Assembly (NCBI GenBank): GCA_030618605.1
Contig: JAUXDC010000005.1
Coordinates: forward strand, 1 to 40,012
Reading direction: 5' to 3'
DNA: 40,012 bases
Source of the DNA: Holophagae bacterium
GTDB taxonomy: Bacteria > Acidobacteriota > Thermoanaerobaculia > Thermoanaerobaculales > Sulfomarinibacteraceae
Shown: piece by piece, positions 1 through 7,956 of the stretch
Position numbering within the stretch: the stretch's first letter is position 1
Layout of the letters: each line of letters begins with the position of its first letter
The notes under the pieces: model-generated
Databases searched by the model: none
What the model saw: the letters and a program-made list of their open reading frames with translations, nothing else
What the model was told of the DNA's origin: nothing
Translations under genes and position numbers: made by a program

Positions 1-42
1 ATACGCCGGCATCACGACAACGACTTTATGCTCCTCGAACAT
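1..42 (-). CDS. GT2-type glycosyltransferase, N-terminal 14 codons only (cut by window edge)
   Basis: The gene is too short for the ORF track. On the minus strand an ATG lies 6 nt after the stop of the neighbouring sulfatase-like gene and opens the frame MFEEHKVVVVMPAY, which runs off the left edge. A charged start followed by a run of valines and 'MPAY' is the classic first beta-strand of GT-A family 2 enzymes (dolichol-phosphate-mannose-synthase-like and rhamnosyltransferases usually continue 'MPAYNE'). Position and spacing make it the last visible gene of the leftward sulfatase operon and add one more glycosyltransferase to the locus. The family call rests on 14 residues plus context, so the substrate is unknown. 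Confidence 0.6.
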   Translation of the reverse strand, partial: MFEEHKVVVVMPAY

Positions 43-48
43 CGATCT

Positions 49-1479
49 CTACTGATCCCCATCCAGATAGCCGAGGGACTTCAGCTGGTCGATCTCCTCT
101 TCAGAGAGTCCGGTAGAACCTTCGCCCGCCATGGACAAGGACTTGAGGTCGGCTCTGTCCGCCACCGCTTTGGCTTCCAGGGCCTCGAGCTTCTCACTAA
201 AATTTTTCACCAGATCCGGATGGGCACTCGCCTGATTGATTCTCTCACCGGGATCATCCTGAAGATCAAAGAGCTCACCACGGGTTTTCACATACTTCCA
301 CCGCTCCGTCCGAAGAGCCTGCCAGATATAGACTTCATCCGAAAGCGGCCGATCTTCGCCGAACATGGGTACGAGACTCTTTCCCTGAGATACCGGGAGG
401 TCAGGGAGTTCAACAATGTCGAGTATCGTCGGTACGATATCGACAATCGAAGCGAGGTGCGGGACTCGGGTCCCGCCAAAGGAATCCTCAGGCATCTTGA
501 TGATCAGCGGGACCTGGGTCACGGTGTCATAGAGACCCAGAGAATGGAGCAACCGATTATGCTCCATAAAGTTCTCGCCATGATCTGCCGTCACGACAAT
601 GAGCGAGTTGTCGTAAAGACCCAGGCTCTTGAGTTCCTCAATCAAAAGCCGCATCTGTTCGTCGATGTAGGCTATTCCTGTGTCATAGAGCTCAACAAGG
701 AAATCTATTTCCTCAGGTGTCATGAATTCCGAGATTTCTTTTCCTTCATCCAGGCGAGCGTTCACCATCCTGAGGAAACGAGTCGCGCACAAACCGCTGC
801 GGCAGCCATCAAAACTGTCACTGTCGAATCTCAGATTTTCGGAGAAAAAGGGCTCAGGACAGTGGTAGGGAAGACCTTCAGGTTTGGAGTGCACATCGTA
901 AACATGGAGAAAAAGAAAGAAGGGGCTTGCTGGCTGATCGTGAAGCCAATCGAAGACCCTGGGCCCGATCGAAACGATGTTTCCGCCCTGGTCATCAAAA
1001 TGATCGAAACCCTGGGAGAATCCAAATTTTCGAGTCAACCAAATGCAGTCGACAAAGGCCCCGGTCTCGTACCGGTGATTTTTCAAATGCTCCGCCAGAG
1101 TCACCATCGACTCGGGCATCGGAACATCTCTTCCGGGAAAAATCTGATGGGTCCTTGGGTACAAGGAGGTCAACATCGTCACGTGGGAGGGGAGCGTTCC
1201 CCCTCCGTTCTGAGAAAATTGATCGAAGACAATAGCGTCCTTAGCCAGTTCCTCCAGGAAAGGAGTCGTCGACCTCGAATAGCCATAGAGACTCATATGA
1301 TCGGAACGCAAGGTGTCTATCGAAACCAGGATTACATTGGGTGGCGTGCCATGAGCCGGGATGCTGCTCCGATCGCCGGATTCCTTCCGGCATGCCGACG
1401 ATCCAACAACAATGACTACGAACAGCAACGCCCAGGTCTTGGTCAGTTTCGTGCTCGTCCAATGGTGTCTCACCTTCAC
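49..1479 (-). CDS. sulfatase-superfamily lipoprotein, Thr at nucleophile position
   Basis: A 476-residue protein of the sulfatase/alkaline-phosphatase superfamily. It starts at GTG, overlapping the previous stop as GTGA. A signal peptide ends in the lipobox 'GSSAC' (Cys30), so it should be a lipid-anchored envelope enzyme. Metal-ligand motifs are visible: 'VSIDTLRSDH' near residue 52 and 'VTADHGENF' near 297. The active-site signature of sulfatases is C/S-x-P-S-R; here it is T-L-P-S-H (Thr95), so no formylglycine can form. By family knowledge Thr can serve as nucleophile in phosphatases and phosphotransferases of this fold, so the substrate may be a sulfate or phosphate ester or a phosphoglycan. 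The C-terminus carries the 'LKSLGYLD' helix also seen in the other two paralogues. Its neighbours are glycosyltransferases and two more lipoproteins of this group. Confidence 0.85.
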   Translation of the reverse strand: MKVRHHWTSTKLTKTWALLFVVIVVGSSACRKESGDRSSIPAHGTPPNVILVSIDTLRSDHMSLYGYSRSTTPFLEELAKDAIVFDQFSQNGGGTLPSHVTMLTSLYPRTHQIFPGRDVPMPESMVTLAEHLKNHRYETGAFVDCIWLTRKFGFSQGFDHFDDQGGNIVSIGPRVFDWLHDQPASPFFLFLHVYDVHSKPEGLPYHCPEPFFSENLRFDSDSFDGCRSGLCATRFLRMVNARLDEGKEISEFMTPEEIDFLVELYDTGIAYIDEQMRLLIEELKSLGLYDNSLIVVTADHGENFMEHNRLLHSLGLYDTVTQVPLIIKMPEDSFGGTRVPHLASIVDIVPTILDIVELPDLPVSQGKSLVPMFGEDRPLSDEVYIWQALRTERWKYVKTRGELFDLQDDPGERINQASAHPDLVKNFSEKLEALEAKAVADRADLKSLSMAGEGSTGLSEEEIDQLKSLGYLDGDQ

Positions 1480-3824
1480 TGGAGATACCCCAGAGCTTTC
1501 ATCTGACTCCTGACTTCCTCATCAACGGAAAGGCTCGCATCTGGAGATTCCCGATCTCTCTTGTCGATCCAGAAGTGCATCCACTCCCGAAGGCCGTTCC
1601 AACAGGCCAATTCCGATCCATCATCAACAACCTCTTGACGCTGCTCACCCGGATCGTCTTCGAGGTCGTACACACGAAGATAGGGTTCGCTCTGACCAAA
1701 TTGGTCGATTTTGGCTTGACTGAAGAGACATTTCGTATTCTGAACCCACACAGCGTTATACGAAATTGCGCCTTCGTCAGCCACCCCCGATTGGTACACT
1801 TCGGAGAAGAGAGGCAGCGGCGATTGCCGGTCTGAAGCATCAAGCACGCGGGGAGAAATACTGAGGTCCGGCGTGACAGGAAATTCCCAATCCAACCCAA
1901 GAACCTCTCCAATCGTCGCCGGGATCTGCGTCGTGCTGACTCGTGTTTGGATTTCCCTACCCGCCCACTGCCCATCTGGGAAACGGATGATCAGAGGAAC
2001 ATGGGTGAGTTCTTCAAACAGGGTTTTCCCATGATCAAAACCACCGTGATCATAGAATTCCTCTCCATGATCACTGATAAAGAGAATGAGGCTGTCATCA
2101 TACACACCGAGAAACCTCAAGAAGTCAATAAAGCGTCCAAAGGCAGCATCTTCGTAAGCGACCTCTGCAGAGTAGAGCGCCGAAATGTGCGCCAACTCCT
2201 CAGGGTCTGAGCCATGATGATTGGCGGAAAAGGGCCCCGGGAGATACTCGGCTTCATCCAACTCACCCGGAAAAGGTTCAACCCACTTCATGAACTCCCC
2301 GGTGGGGGTGTAAGGACCGTGGGGACCAACAGTGTGCAAATAGGCAAACAACGGCTTCGAGAATCCATCATTCCAAAGCAATTGATGGCGGAGAATTCCC
2401 CGAATACCATCGGAACGGAGTTCCCGACCGCTGAGTTGACTGTTGATCGAGAAATGGCTGAACGCCTGATCGAATCCAAATGCCGGCCCTACGACGAACG
2501 ACTGCGAAACTCCGACTGAAAGCCGTCCTTCTTCCGCAAGTCTCAAGCCAAGCGGCTTCAGTTGTTCCCAACCCATGCGGACATTGCCGCTCATCATCTG
2601 ATGAAAAACCGGGGGTGCCCCCGTCAACAGTGATGCCACGGCGGGGAGAGTCCAACTGCTGGCACTCTCGGCATTCAAATAGACAACCGAGTCCGCCGCA
2701 AATCCCGTGATATTTGGGCTGAGATCTGCAGGACCTCCAAAGGGCCCAAGCTTGTCGGTGCGAAGGGCGTCGACAAGGTAGATAAACACATTGGTCATTC
2801 TTTCGGAAGCTGAAGTCTGTTTTTGATTGAGTGGAGAATCTCTCAAGGCACCCGGATTGAGCGAAAAATGGACCTGTGCACCCTTCATGGCGAAGCCGCT
2901 GCCGGGAGAATGGACGAGGATCCTCATCTTTCCCATCTTGTTCCATGAATTATCTACAGTAATCCGCTGCCCGCTGAGAGCCTCAGGCTTCCCCCGCCAA
3001 ATCTCACCCCATGTTCCATCCGTTGCGGTCGCGGCAATGTCTATGACGACTTCCATACCATCGACACCCCCTTGAACCTCCCCGAAGCCCATTGAGAAAA
3101 GATGTTTCGGCGCAATGGGAATCAGAACTTCAGCTCCATCGGCAATATTCAGGACCTTTGATGCCTGGTCAAAACCGCTGGCGGAAAGGAAGGCAAACGG
3201 GGCCGGAATATGACTCGGGACGATCGCGATGGCATAAAATGCGGCCGACAAGAGCCTCGGATCTTCCGTCTCAGGAAGCGTCGTGGCAAAGGCAAACTTC
3301 AGTTCCATCCGATTCAGACCGTCTTGAAGAGCTTCGGCCGGCAACTTGATCCGATAGTCCGAAAGAGCTGACTTCAATTCAACCGCCGGGAGTGTCACGC
3401 CATTGAGGATCACACTCAACTGCTGGAGATCACCACCCTCGGAAGGGATCCCTCGTGCTCGAAAGAACATCCCCAAATCATCATTCGTGGGCCGCCAAAA
3501 CTCAAGTTCGGCCCGACCTCTTTCAACAAAAGCGAAGAAACCACCATCAGTCGACACAGGAGTCCACCCCGAACCAGGAGTCAGTGAACCTCCCTGGCCG
3601 TCAAATTTCCAGGATGGGGCGCCAAAGTCGTAAATCGTCACCTGCGGGTCCAGCAGGAAGTTCAGGGGAAGCGTCCTCGGTTGATCCCCCACGCCGACTC
3701 CGAGACCAATCTGCATAGCAGCAGATTCGGACACCGACCCGATTTCATTCCGACCTCCCGGCTTGCACCCAGTGATCGACAGAAATCCAATACACACCAG
3801 GACAAAGAGCCCTTTCACAGACAT
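1476..3824 (-). CDS. large sulfatase-superfamily lipoprotein with N-terminal beta-sandwich modules
   Basis: I place the start at the ATG at 3824, giving 782 residues. From there the sequence MSVKGLFVLV... forms a textbook lipoprotein signal ending 'SITGC' (Cys20). The ORF track extends to a GTG at 3950 that overlaps the upstream stop as GTGA, but this adds 42 residues before the signal peptide. Residues of about 30 to 330 look like two beta-rich modules: 'VILNGVTLP...', 'DGLNRMELKF' and 'DPRLLSAAFYAIAI' resemble the repeats of the upstream lipoprotein. The sulfatase-like domain follows: 'YLVDALRTDKL' near 343, 'WTLPAVASLLTG' near 390 and 'FISDHGEEF' near 583. Thr replaces the Cys/Ser nucleophile and Ala-Val replaces the usual Ser-Arg/His, so activity is less certain than in the paralogues. 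It ends 'MKALGYLQ'. Confidence 0.8.
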   Translation of the reverse strand: MSVKGLFVLVCIGFLSITGCKPGGRNEIGSVSESAAMQIGLGVGVGDQPRTLPLNFLLDPQVTIYDFGAPSWKFDGQGGSLTPGSGWTPVSTDGGFFAFVERGRAELEFWRPTNDDLGMFFRARGIPSEGGDLQQLSVILNGVTLPAVELKSALSDYRIKLPAEALQDGLNRMELKFAFATTLPETEDPRLLSAAFYAIAIVPSHIPAPFAFLSASGFDQASKVLNIADGAEVLIPIAPKHLFSMGFGEVQGGVDGMEVVIDIAATATDGTWGEIWRGKPEALSGQRITVDNSWNKMGKMRILVHSPGSGFAMKGAQVHFSLNPGALRDSPLNQKQTSASERMTNVFIYLVDALRTDKLGPFGGPADLSPNITGFAADSVVYLNAESASSWTLPAVASLLTGAPPVFHQMMSGNVRMGWEQLKPLGLRLAEEGRLSVGVSQSFVVGPAFGFDQAFSHFSINSQLSGRELRSDGIRGILRHQLLWNDGFSKPLFAYLHTVGPHGPYTPTGEFMKWVEPFPGELDEAEYLPGPFSANHHGSDPEELAHISALYSAEVAYEDAAFGRFIDFLRFLGVYDDSLILFISDHGEEFYDHGGFDHGKTLFEELTHVPLIIRFPDGQWAGREIQTRVSTTQIPATIGEVLGLDWEFPVTPDLSISPRVLDASDRQSPLPLFSEVYQSGVADEGAISYNAVWVQNTKCLFSQAKIDQFGQSEPYLRVYDLEDDPGEQRQEVVDDGSELACWNGLREWMHFWIDKRDRESPDASLSVDEEVRSQMKALGYLQ

Positions 3825-3946
3825 CTTCAAGAGGTCCCGCCTTTCGAAGCAATCTCTTGTTGTACTTATAAAAGATAGGTTTTCCACAGTTCCCTTATCC
3901 TCTCGATTCCTGTCCGAGGCTTCAACGGAGCCATGACAGGGACATC

Positions 3947-5398
3947 TCACTCAATACAAACCCTGCGAATCACAACCCCGAGTACCCGCTCGGTACCGTT
4001 CAATTCCTCAGAAACAAAGGGAGGAGCGGCCTTCAGGTCGACACGAACCGCGGCGCCGGGATCAAGATCAGCCTTCATGGGCATTCGAACCGAGAATTTT
4101 CCGTTCGGTGGGCGAAAGGAAAAAACCGGCTGACCATCAACAGAGGTGCTCAACCGAAAATCATCAATTCGGTAGTTGATGCCCTCCAGAACCAGGGAGT
4201 GAAAGACTCGTTTCTCTTGGGGCACTGAAACTCGCAGGGCCGCCTCCGGACCAATCCAGCGACCGAGGCCTTCCAGGCCTTCTTCTTCCGGAAAGATCCC
4301 ATGAATCGCCGCCACATCGACGTCTGTCGTCACGAAATCCACACACCCCGCGACGACGCCCTCACGGATTTCGACACTCTCAAGAAAGACACCAAGCTCA
4401 CGGTCATCTGCGAGTCCGACGCTTGAAGGCCGAAATCCCTTGTCGGTGACAACCCGGATTTCAACCAGTGAACTCGACTGGGCCACCGAACACGATGTGA
4501 CCAGGACAAAAGGGCGCCCCTGGGAGGGGCTCTGCAGGTCGGCAAGATGCTCATTACCCAGGAATACACTGATGGTATACGCATCGGGACGGTAGTTCAC
4601 TCCTCGAATGATGACTTGATATCTCCCATCCCTGCTGGGTGGCTTTTCGAGAATCGCCCGGAGCTCCAATCCCGCCCATTGACCGACCATTCCAGGCTCC
4701 GGCGCGAACATACCGGAAAACGGCACATTGATATTTTGGGAACGGCGAGAAAAATTGACGACAGGCTTTGATTCTGCGGGAAGGATCGAGACTTCATCAA
4801 CCACGGTTCCCAAAATTCTTTCGTCCTGACTGCCATGATCCGATGGTTTGAAGGTCGATGATACTTCGAGTTCGATCTTGAGATCCTGTCCGGGCACGAG
4901 GTCCAGCACCTCGGACCACAGAGAGAAAGCAGTACCTCGTTGAGGATTGTCAATTCTCGCCACAGTCTCTCCTCCCAGGAGGAGTAGAAGCGAATAGTCG
5001 TCGGACCGGGGATTTAAACCGGAAACTCTGATGAAAAAGCGTTGACTCCCTGAACCGGCCACACCTGGAACCCGAAGAACCACCATGGATTCTTGTCCCA
5101 TCCACCGACCATATATTTCGGTTTCCCGGTCATAAAAACCCTGGACCACGGCCCCGGCAAGTGTCTCGGCACCCAGATCCACCGAAGTCGAGGCGGAAAT
5201 AGCCCCACCCCCAGATTGAACCTGAACCGGTGAGATCTCACCGGCGGAAAAATCCGAGGTGCCGCCGGCTACCCCTGAATCATCTGTTTCATCAATCCGA
5301 CACCCGAACCACAGGAAAAACCCCACACAAAGGAGCACTGCCGGAACGACACGTGACAATCTGGAAACAAGCAAAGGAACTCCCTCACACACGATCAT
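3947..5398 (-). CDS. lipoprotein of three beta-sandwich repeats
   Basis: A 483-residue protein with an N-terminal hydrophobic segment ending 'LWFGC' (Cys33), so a lipoprotein. The mature part is three repeats of about 120 residues (roughly 83-205, 225-345 and 364-483). Each starts with a Gly-rich 'G-(R/Q)-W-x-G' segment, has a central 'GxNYRxDxY' strand ('GLNPRSDDY', 'GVNYRPDAY', 'GINYRIDDF') and ends 'D-x-R-x-LG-V-x4-V-x-I'. I recognise this layout from unnamed beta-sandwich domains attached to glycosyltransferases and capsule proteins, and would guess carbohydrate binding, but there is no catalytic motif. It is upstream of the two sulfatase-like lipoproteins in one minus-strand run and its stop abuts theirs, so it may dock or present their substrate. 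Confidence 0.75.
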   Translation of the reverse strand: MIVCEGVPLLVSRLSRVVPAVLLCVGFFLWFGCRIDETDDSGVAGGTSDFSAGEISPVQVQSGGGAISASTSVDLGAETLAGAVVQGFYDRETEIYGRWMGQESMVVLRVPGVAGSGSQRFFIRVSGLNPRSDDYSLLLLLGGETVARIDNPQRGTAFSLWSEVLDLVPGQDLKIELEVSSTFKPSDHGSQDERILGTVVDEVSILPAESKPVVNFSRRSQNINVPFSGMFAPEPGMVGQWAGLELRAILEKPPSRDGRYQVIIRGVNYRPDAYTISVFLGNEHLADLQSPSQGRPFVLVTSCSVAQSSSLVEIRVVTDKGFRPSSVGLADDRELGVFLESVEIREGVVAGCVDFVTTDVDVAAIHGIFPEEEGLEGLGRWIGPEAALRVSVPQEKRVFHSLVLEGINYRIDDFRLSTSVDGQPVFSFRPPNGKFSVRMPMKADLDPGAAVRVDLKAAPPFVSEELNGTERVLGVVIRRVCIE

Positions 5399-5440
5399 CG
5401 GATTGATGATGCTACCACTCTCTCAAGAACATGGGTGGCC

Positions 5441-5484
5441 GGAACAACAAAAAAAGGGCCTCTCCGAATACCGAAGAGGCCCTT
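5441..5484 (-). terminator. rho-independent terminator after the secreted beta-sandwich gene
   Basis: On the minus strand, about 20 nt beyond the stop of the 5506-6201 gene, a 13-bp stem (AAGGGCCTCTTCG paired with CGGAGAGGCCCTT, one G-U pair) with a short TATT-centred loop is followed directly by seven T residues. This is the clearest intrinsic terminator in the window. It separates the secreted protein gene from the downstream lipoprotein/sulfatase genes. Confidence 0.9.
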
Positions 5485-5505
5485 AAATTCTCTTATTATC
5501 GAGGC

Positions 5506-6201
5506 TTATGGAGCCAACGTACGATAGGACTCAAACTCGTCATACCACACATCGCCTGTGGTGGTCGCATCAACAGCGGAGGTCGCACCAAGACGGACAT
5601 AATCGACAACGAGGTTGTCGTTGGTCAGAGTGGTGTTCGATCCCTTGAGATTCCATGGATCCGCAGAAGTGTTCCTGGCGTAGATCTTGGCCATCCCGTC
5701 ACCACTACCAGCCTGCCACTCGATCATGATGTTCTTCTTCTTCGAGGTTTCGGCAAGAACAACACCACCAACATACGTGAAAGTGCCGTCATTCTGGCGA
5801 GCTCCCACCCGGACAGCATAACGGGCACCATCGGGGTTGCCCACCCTCAAGCGACGAAGCAAAACACGGTATACAGTCACATCACCGGCGCCGATGACTC
5901 CATCAACATCATCGCGAGCAAGGAACATGGTGTGACTGGTGACGCAGGTGTCGCCACAGTTGTCCATGAAAATTCCGCCGGAACGGTCGATCCAGAAGGC
6001 AGCCCGATACACCGTTTCATCAGCGGGACTGTGATCCTCGACATAGGCGGTGGAGGTCGAACCGTCAAAGGTCACAACCAGCCCATAATTCGTCCCATTC
6101 ATCGCAGCAGCCGGGGTAACGGTCAGCTGCGTCGCAGCCATCAACGGGCTTCCAATGAGGAGAACACCAAGAACAACAACTGTTAACTTCAACGCTTTCA
6201 T
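5506..6201 (-). CDS. secreted LamG-like beta-sandwich protein
   Basis: I start at the ATG at 6201, 26 codons inside the ORF-track frame, because it has a strong Shine-Dalgarno (GGGAGGA, 7 nt upstream) and begins a clean signal peptide, MKALKLTVVVLGVLL...LMA-AT. The mature part of about 208 residues is rich in predicted beta strands with small polar residues. It ends 'LVVDYVRLGATSAVDATT...DVWYDEFESYR', a tail I associate with concanavalin/LamG-type secreted proteins in Acidobacteriota-like genomes. Two cysteines ('NCGDTC') may form a disulfide. It stands alone between a strong ribosome site and a strong terminator, which suggests an abundant single-gene product. No enzymatic motif is visible; the role is unknown, perhaps surface-glycan binding. 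Confidence 0.75.
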   Translation of the reverse strand: MKALKLTVVVLGVLLIGSPLMAATQLTVTPAAAMNGTNYGLVVTFDGSTSTAYVEDHSPADETVYRAAFWIDRSGGIFMDNCGDTCVTSHTMFLARDDVDGVIGAGDVTVYRVLLRRLRVGNPDGARYAVRVGARQNDGTFTYVGGVVLAETSKKKNIMIEWQAGSGDGMAKIYARNTSADPWNLKGSNTTLTNDNLVVDYVRLGATSAVDATTTGDVWYDEFESYRTLAP

Positions 6202-6301
6202 ACTCTTCCTCCCAGTTTTATGGCCCAAAGCATTGAGCCTGGTTTTCCTTACACAATAAGGACGTACGACACCGGCCATAGTAACAAATAAAGACCACGG
6301 C

Positions 6302-6337
6302 GTGTAGTCCAGAGCCTACTGTGTGTAGCCCAGAGCC
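6302..6337. repeat. tandem 16-bp duplication across a stop codon
   Basis: 'GTGTAGTCCAGAGCCT' (from 6302) is followed 19 nt later by 'GTGTAGCCCAGAGCCT' (from 6321), with one mismatch. The second copy encodes the C-terminal 'EALGYT' of the sulfatase-like gene on the minus strand; the first lies just after its stop. It looks like slippage or a small duplication of the gene end. Confidence 0.75.
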
Positions 6338-7956
6338 TCCAGACGAGCCAGATCCTCCGGGCTCAAGGTGGCGGTTTCCACAAAACCATGGCGCCCAGAG
6401 GCTTCCATCCGAGCAATGGAGTCGAGGATTTGACCTGAAGAAGCTAGCGCGTTCCTCTCCTTGACCGACATGGTCGACAACCGGCCCGTACTGAGGATGT
6501 CATTCAACTCGTCCGGATCCTGAGCGAGCGAATAGAATTCCTCTTCTCCAGTATCCAGGTTTCGAATCAGCTTATAGTCACCCAATATGACGGCCCGGAG
6601 ATCAACCTCTCCAGATGACTTGAAGGTCATCGAAATCTTGGGCACCTCGCCGTCAAGGGTGTCACTGACCAGCTGCGGTAATGCAATTTTTCCACTGCTC
6701 TGTCCTACCGGTGGAAGGCCGAGAATCTCACGGATAGTCGCATTCATATCCACGTGGCTGATCGGCGCAGCGACCTCTGTGCCGGGGCTGATGAGACCAT
6801 CCGCCACCACAATCAGGGGGACACGAATCAGCGAGTCGTAGACCTGTTTCTTGTGTCCGAAAAGATTGTGTTGTCCCAGACCCTCTCCATGATCAGACGT
6901 CAGGACGACCAGTGAATGCTCCAACAGCCCTCTCTGCTTCAAGAGTTCCAAAAGCCGACCAATCTGGCGATCGACATACTCCACCTCAAGCGCATACCGC
7001 TGTCGCGAAACGGCATCATCAATTTCCTCGTCTGCGAAAAAACTCAAGCTCGCGGGAACCTCTTGACCCGCCTGGGTCTTGACGATCAACGTCGCGGGCA
7101 ACTGACACCGATTGAGACGCCGCGGCGGCATGCCCCTGGTTCCTTCCCACCCGCTCCCGAGAGCGACATCAACTCCGGAAGCCCGGACCTCAAGCTGCCT
7201 GAATCCAAGGTGTCCCTCAAAACCATCATCAAGAGGCTCGAAACTCACCTCGTTCAGACCCGATTTCAAAAGCAGGGGAAATTCACATCCCAGACCATCA
7301 ACCCGACACGAGCCCAAGCTCTCTCCATTGAGCTTCACTGAAAACTCGAAATAGTCCAATCCTGGTGGGCTATAGGGTTCGTGGGGATCTGAATAATGAG
7401 CAAAGAGAAAGACGGGTTTCTCAAGAGTATCCGGAAGAATGCCTTCGATCCTGTCGGTGACCTCTTCGGCCTTCAAAAACCACTGACTCTCAAAGTGATC
7501 TTCATAGACATCGAAGCCCTGAGACAGACCGAAACGGGCCTTGAGTACACCCAAACTGATAACTGCATAGCTTGAATAGCCCTCATTTTTCAGACTTTCC
7601 GCAAGGGTTTCGAAAGACTCCGGAAGTATGTCCGTGTTCTTTTCCACCCTGTGCCTGAAGGGCAGAACGCCGGTAAACATGGAGGAGTGACTTGGGCCGG
7701 TGACCGCAATATGCGAATAGGCACGGCGAAACAACGCACCTTGATCAGCAAGCGCGTCGATAACAGGTGTCTGTGCCATTTCGCCATAACATGACACGTG
7801 ATCTGCCCTGAGAGTATCGACAACGATCAGGATCAGATTCCGCCTGGGCCCCTTCTCCTCAACGACGGGCTTCCCGGAACACCCCCAGAAGAAAAACATC
7901 ACCACGACGAGAATGAAAAACCACATCGCGCAACTGGTACAGGATGAACCTCTCAC
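6316..7956 (-). CDS. sulfatase-superfamily lipoprotein with inserted beta module
   Basis: 546 residues; GTG start overlaps the upstream GT4 stop as GTGA. Hydrophobic leader with lipobox 'FFWGC' (Cys26). Sulfatase-fold motifs are 'IVVDTLRADH' near 45-53, the active-site segment T-G-P-S-H (Thr86 where sulfatases have Cys or Ser), and 'TSDHGEGLGQH' near 357 with 'GHKKQVY' after it. Between the two catalytic halves (about residues 205-300) lies an extra beta-rich insert with 'VKLNGESLG' and 'KSGLNEVSFEPL', similar to the N-terminal module of the 782-residue paralogue. It ends 'LEALGYTQ'. Being last in a GT-GT-sulfatase run, it probably acts on the glycan made by those enzymes, as a hydrolase or as a transferase of a phosphate-type substituent; the substrate cannot be read from sequence. 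Confidence 0.85.
   Translation of the reverse strand: MRGSSCTSCAMWFFILVVVMFFFWGCSGKPVVEEKGPRRNLILIVVDTLRADHVSCYGEMAQTPVIDALADQGALFRRAYSHIAVTGPSHSSMFTGVLPFRHRVEKNTDILPESFETLAESLKNEGYSSYAVISLGVLKARFGLSQGFDVYEDHFESQWFLKAEEVTDRIEGILPDTLEKPVFLFAHYSDPHEPYSPPGLDYFEFSVKLNGESLGSCRVDGLGCEFPLLLKSGLNEVSFEPLDDGFEGHLGFRQLEVRASGVDVALGSGWEGTRGMPPRRLNRCQLPATLIVKTQAGQEVPASLSFFADEEIDDAVSRQRYALEVEYVDRQIGRLLELLKQRGLLEHSLVVLTSDHGEGLGQHNLFGHKKQVYDSLIRVPLIVVADGLISPGTEVAAPISHVDMNATIREILGLPPVGQSSGKIALPQLVSDTLDGEVPKISMTFKSSGEVDLRAVILGDYKLIRNLDTGEEEFYSLAQDPDELNDILSTGRLSTMSVKERNALASSGQILDSIARMEASGRHGFVETATLSPEDLARLEALGYTQ

Noticed and set aside
28-1506. 492-aa plus-strand ORF opposite the first sulfatase-like gene
   Set aside because: It is antisense to a protein with clear family motifs and lipobox; its own translation has no recognisable domain.
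3825-3950. GTG start at 3950 for the 782-residue sulfatase-like gene
   Set aside because: It would put 42 residues ahead of a complete lipoprotein signal peptide. Kept only as an alternative because it forms a GTGA overlap like its neighbours.
5431-6186. 251-aa plus-strand ORF
   Set aside because: It is a shadow of the secreted beta-sandwich gene, which has a signal peptide, strong ribosome site and terminator on the other strand.
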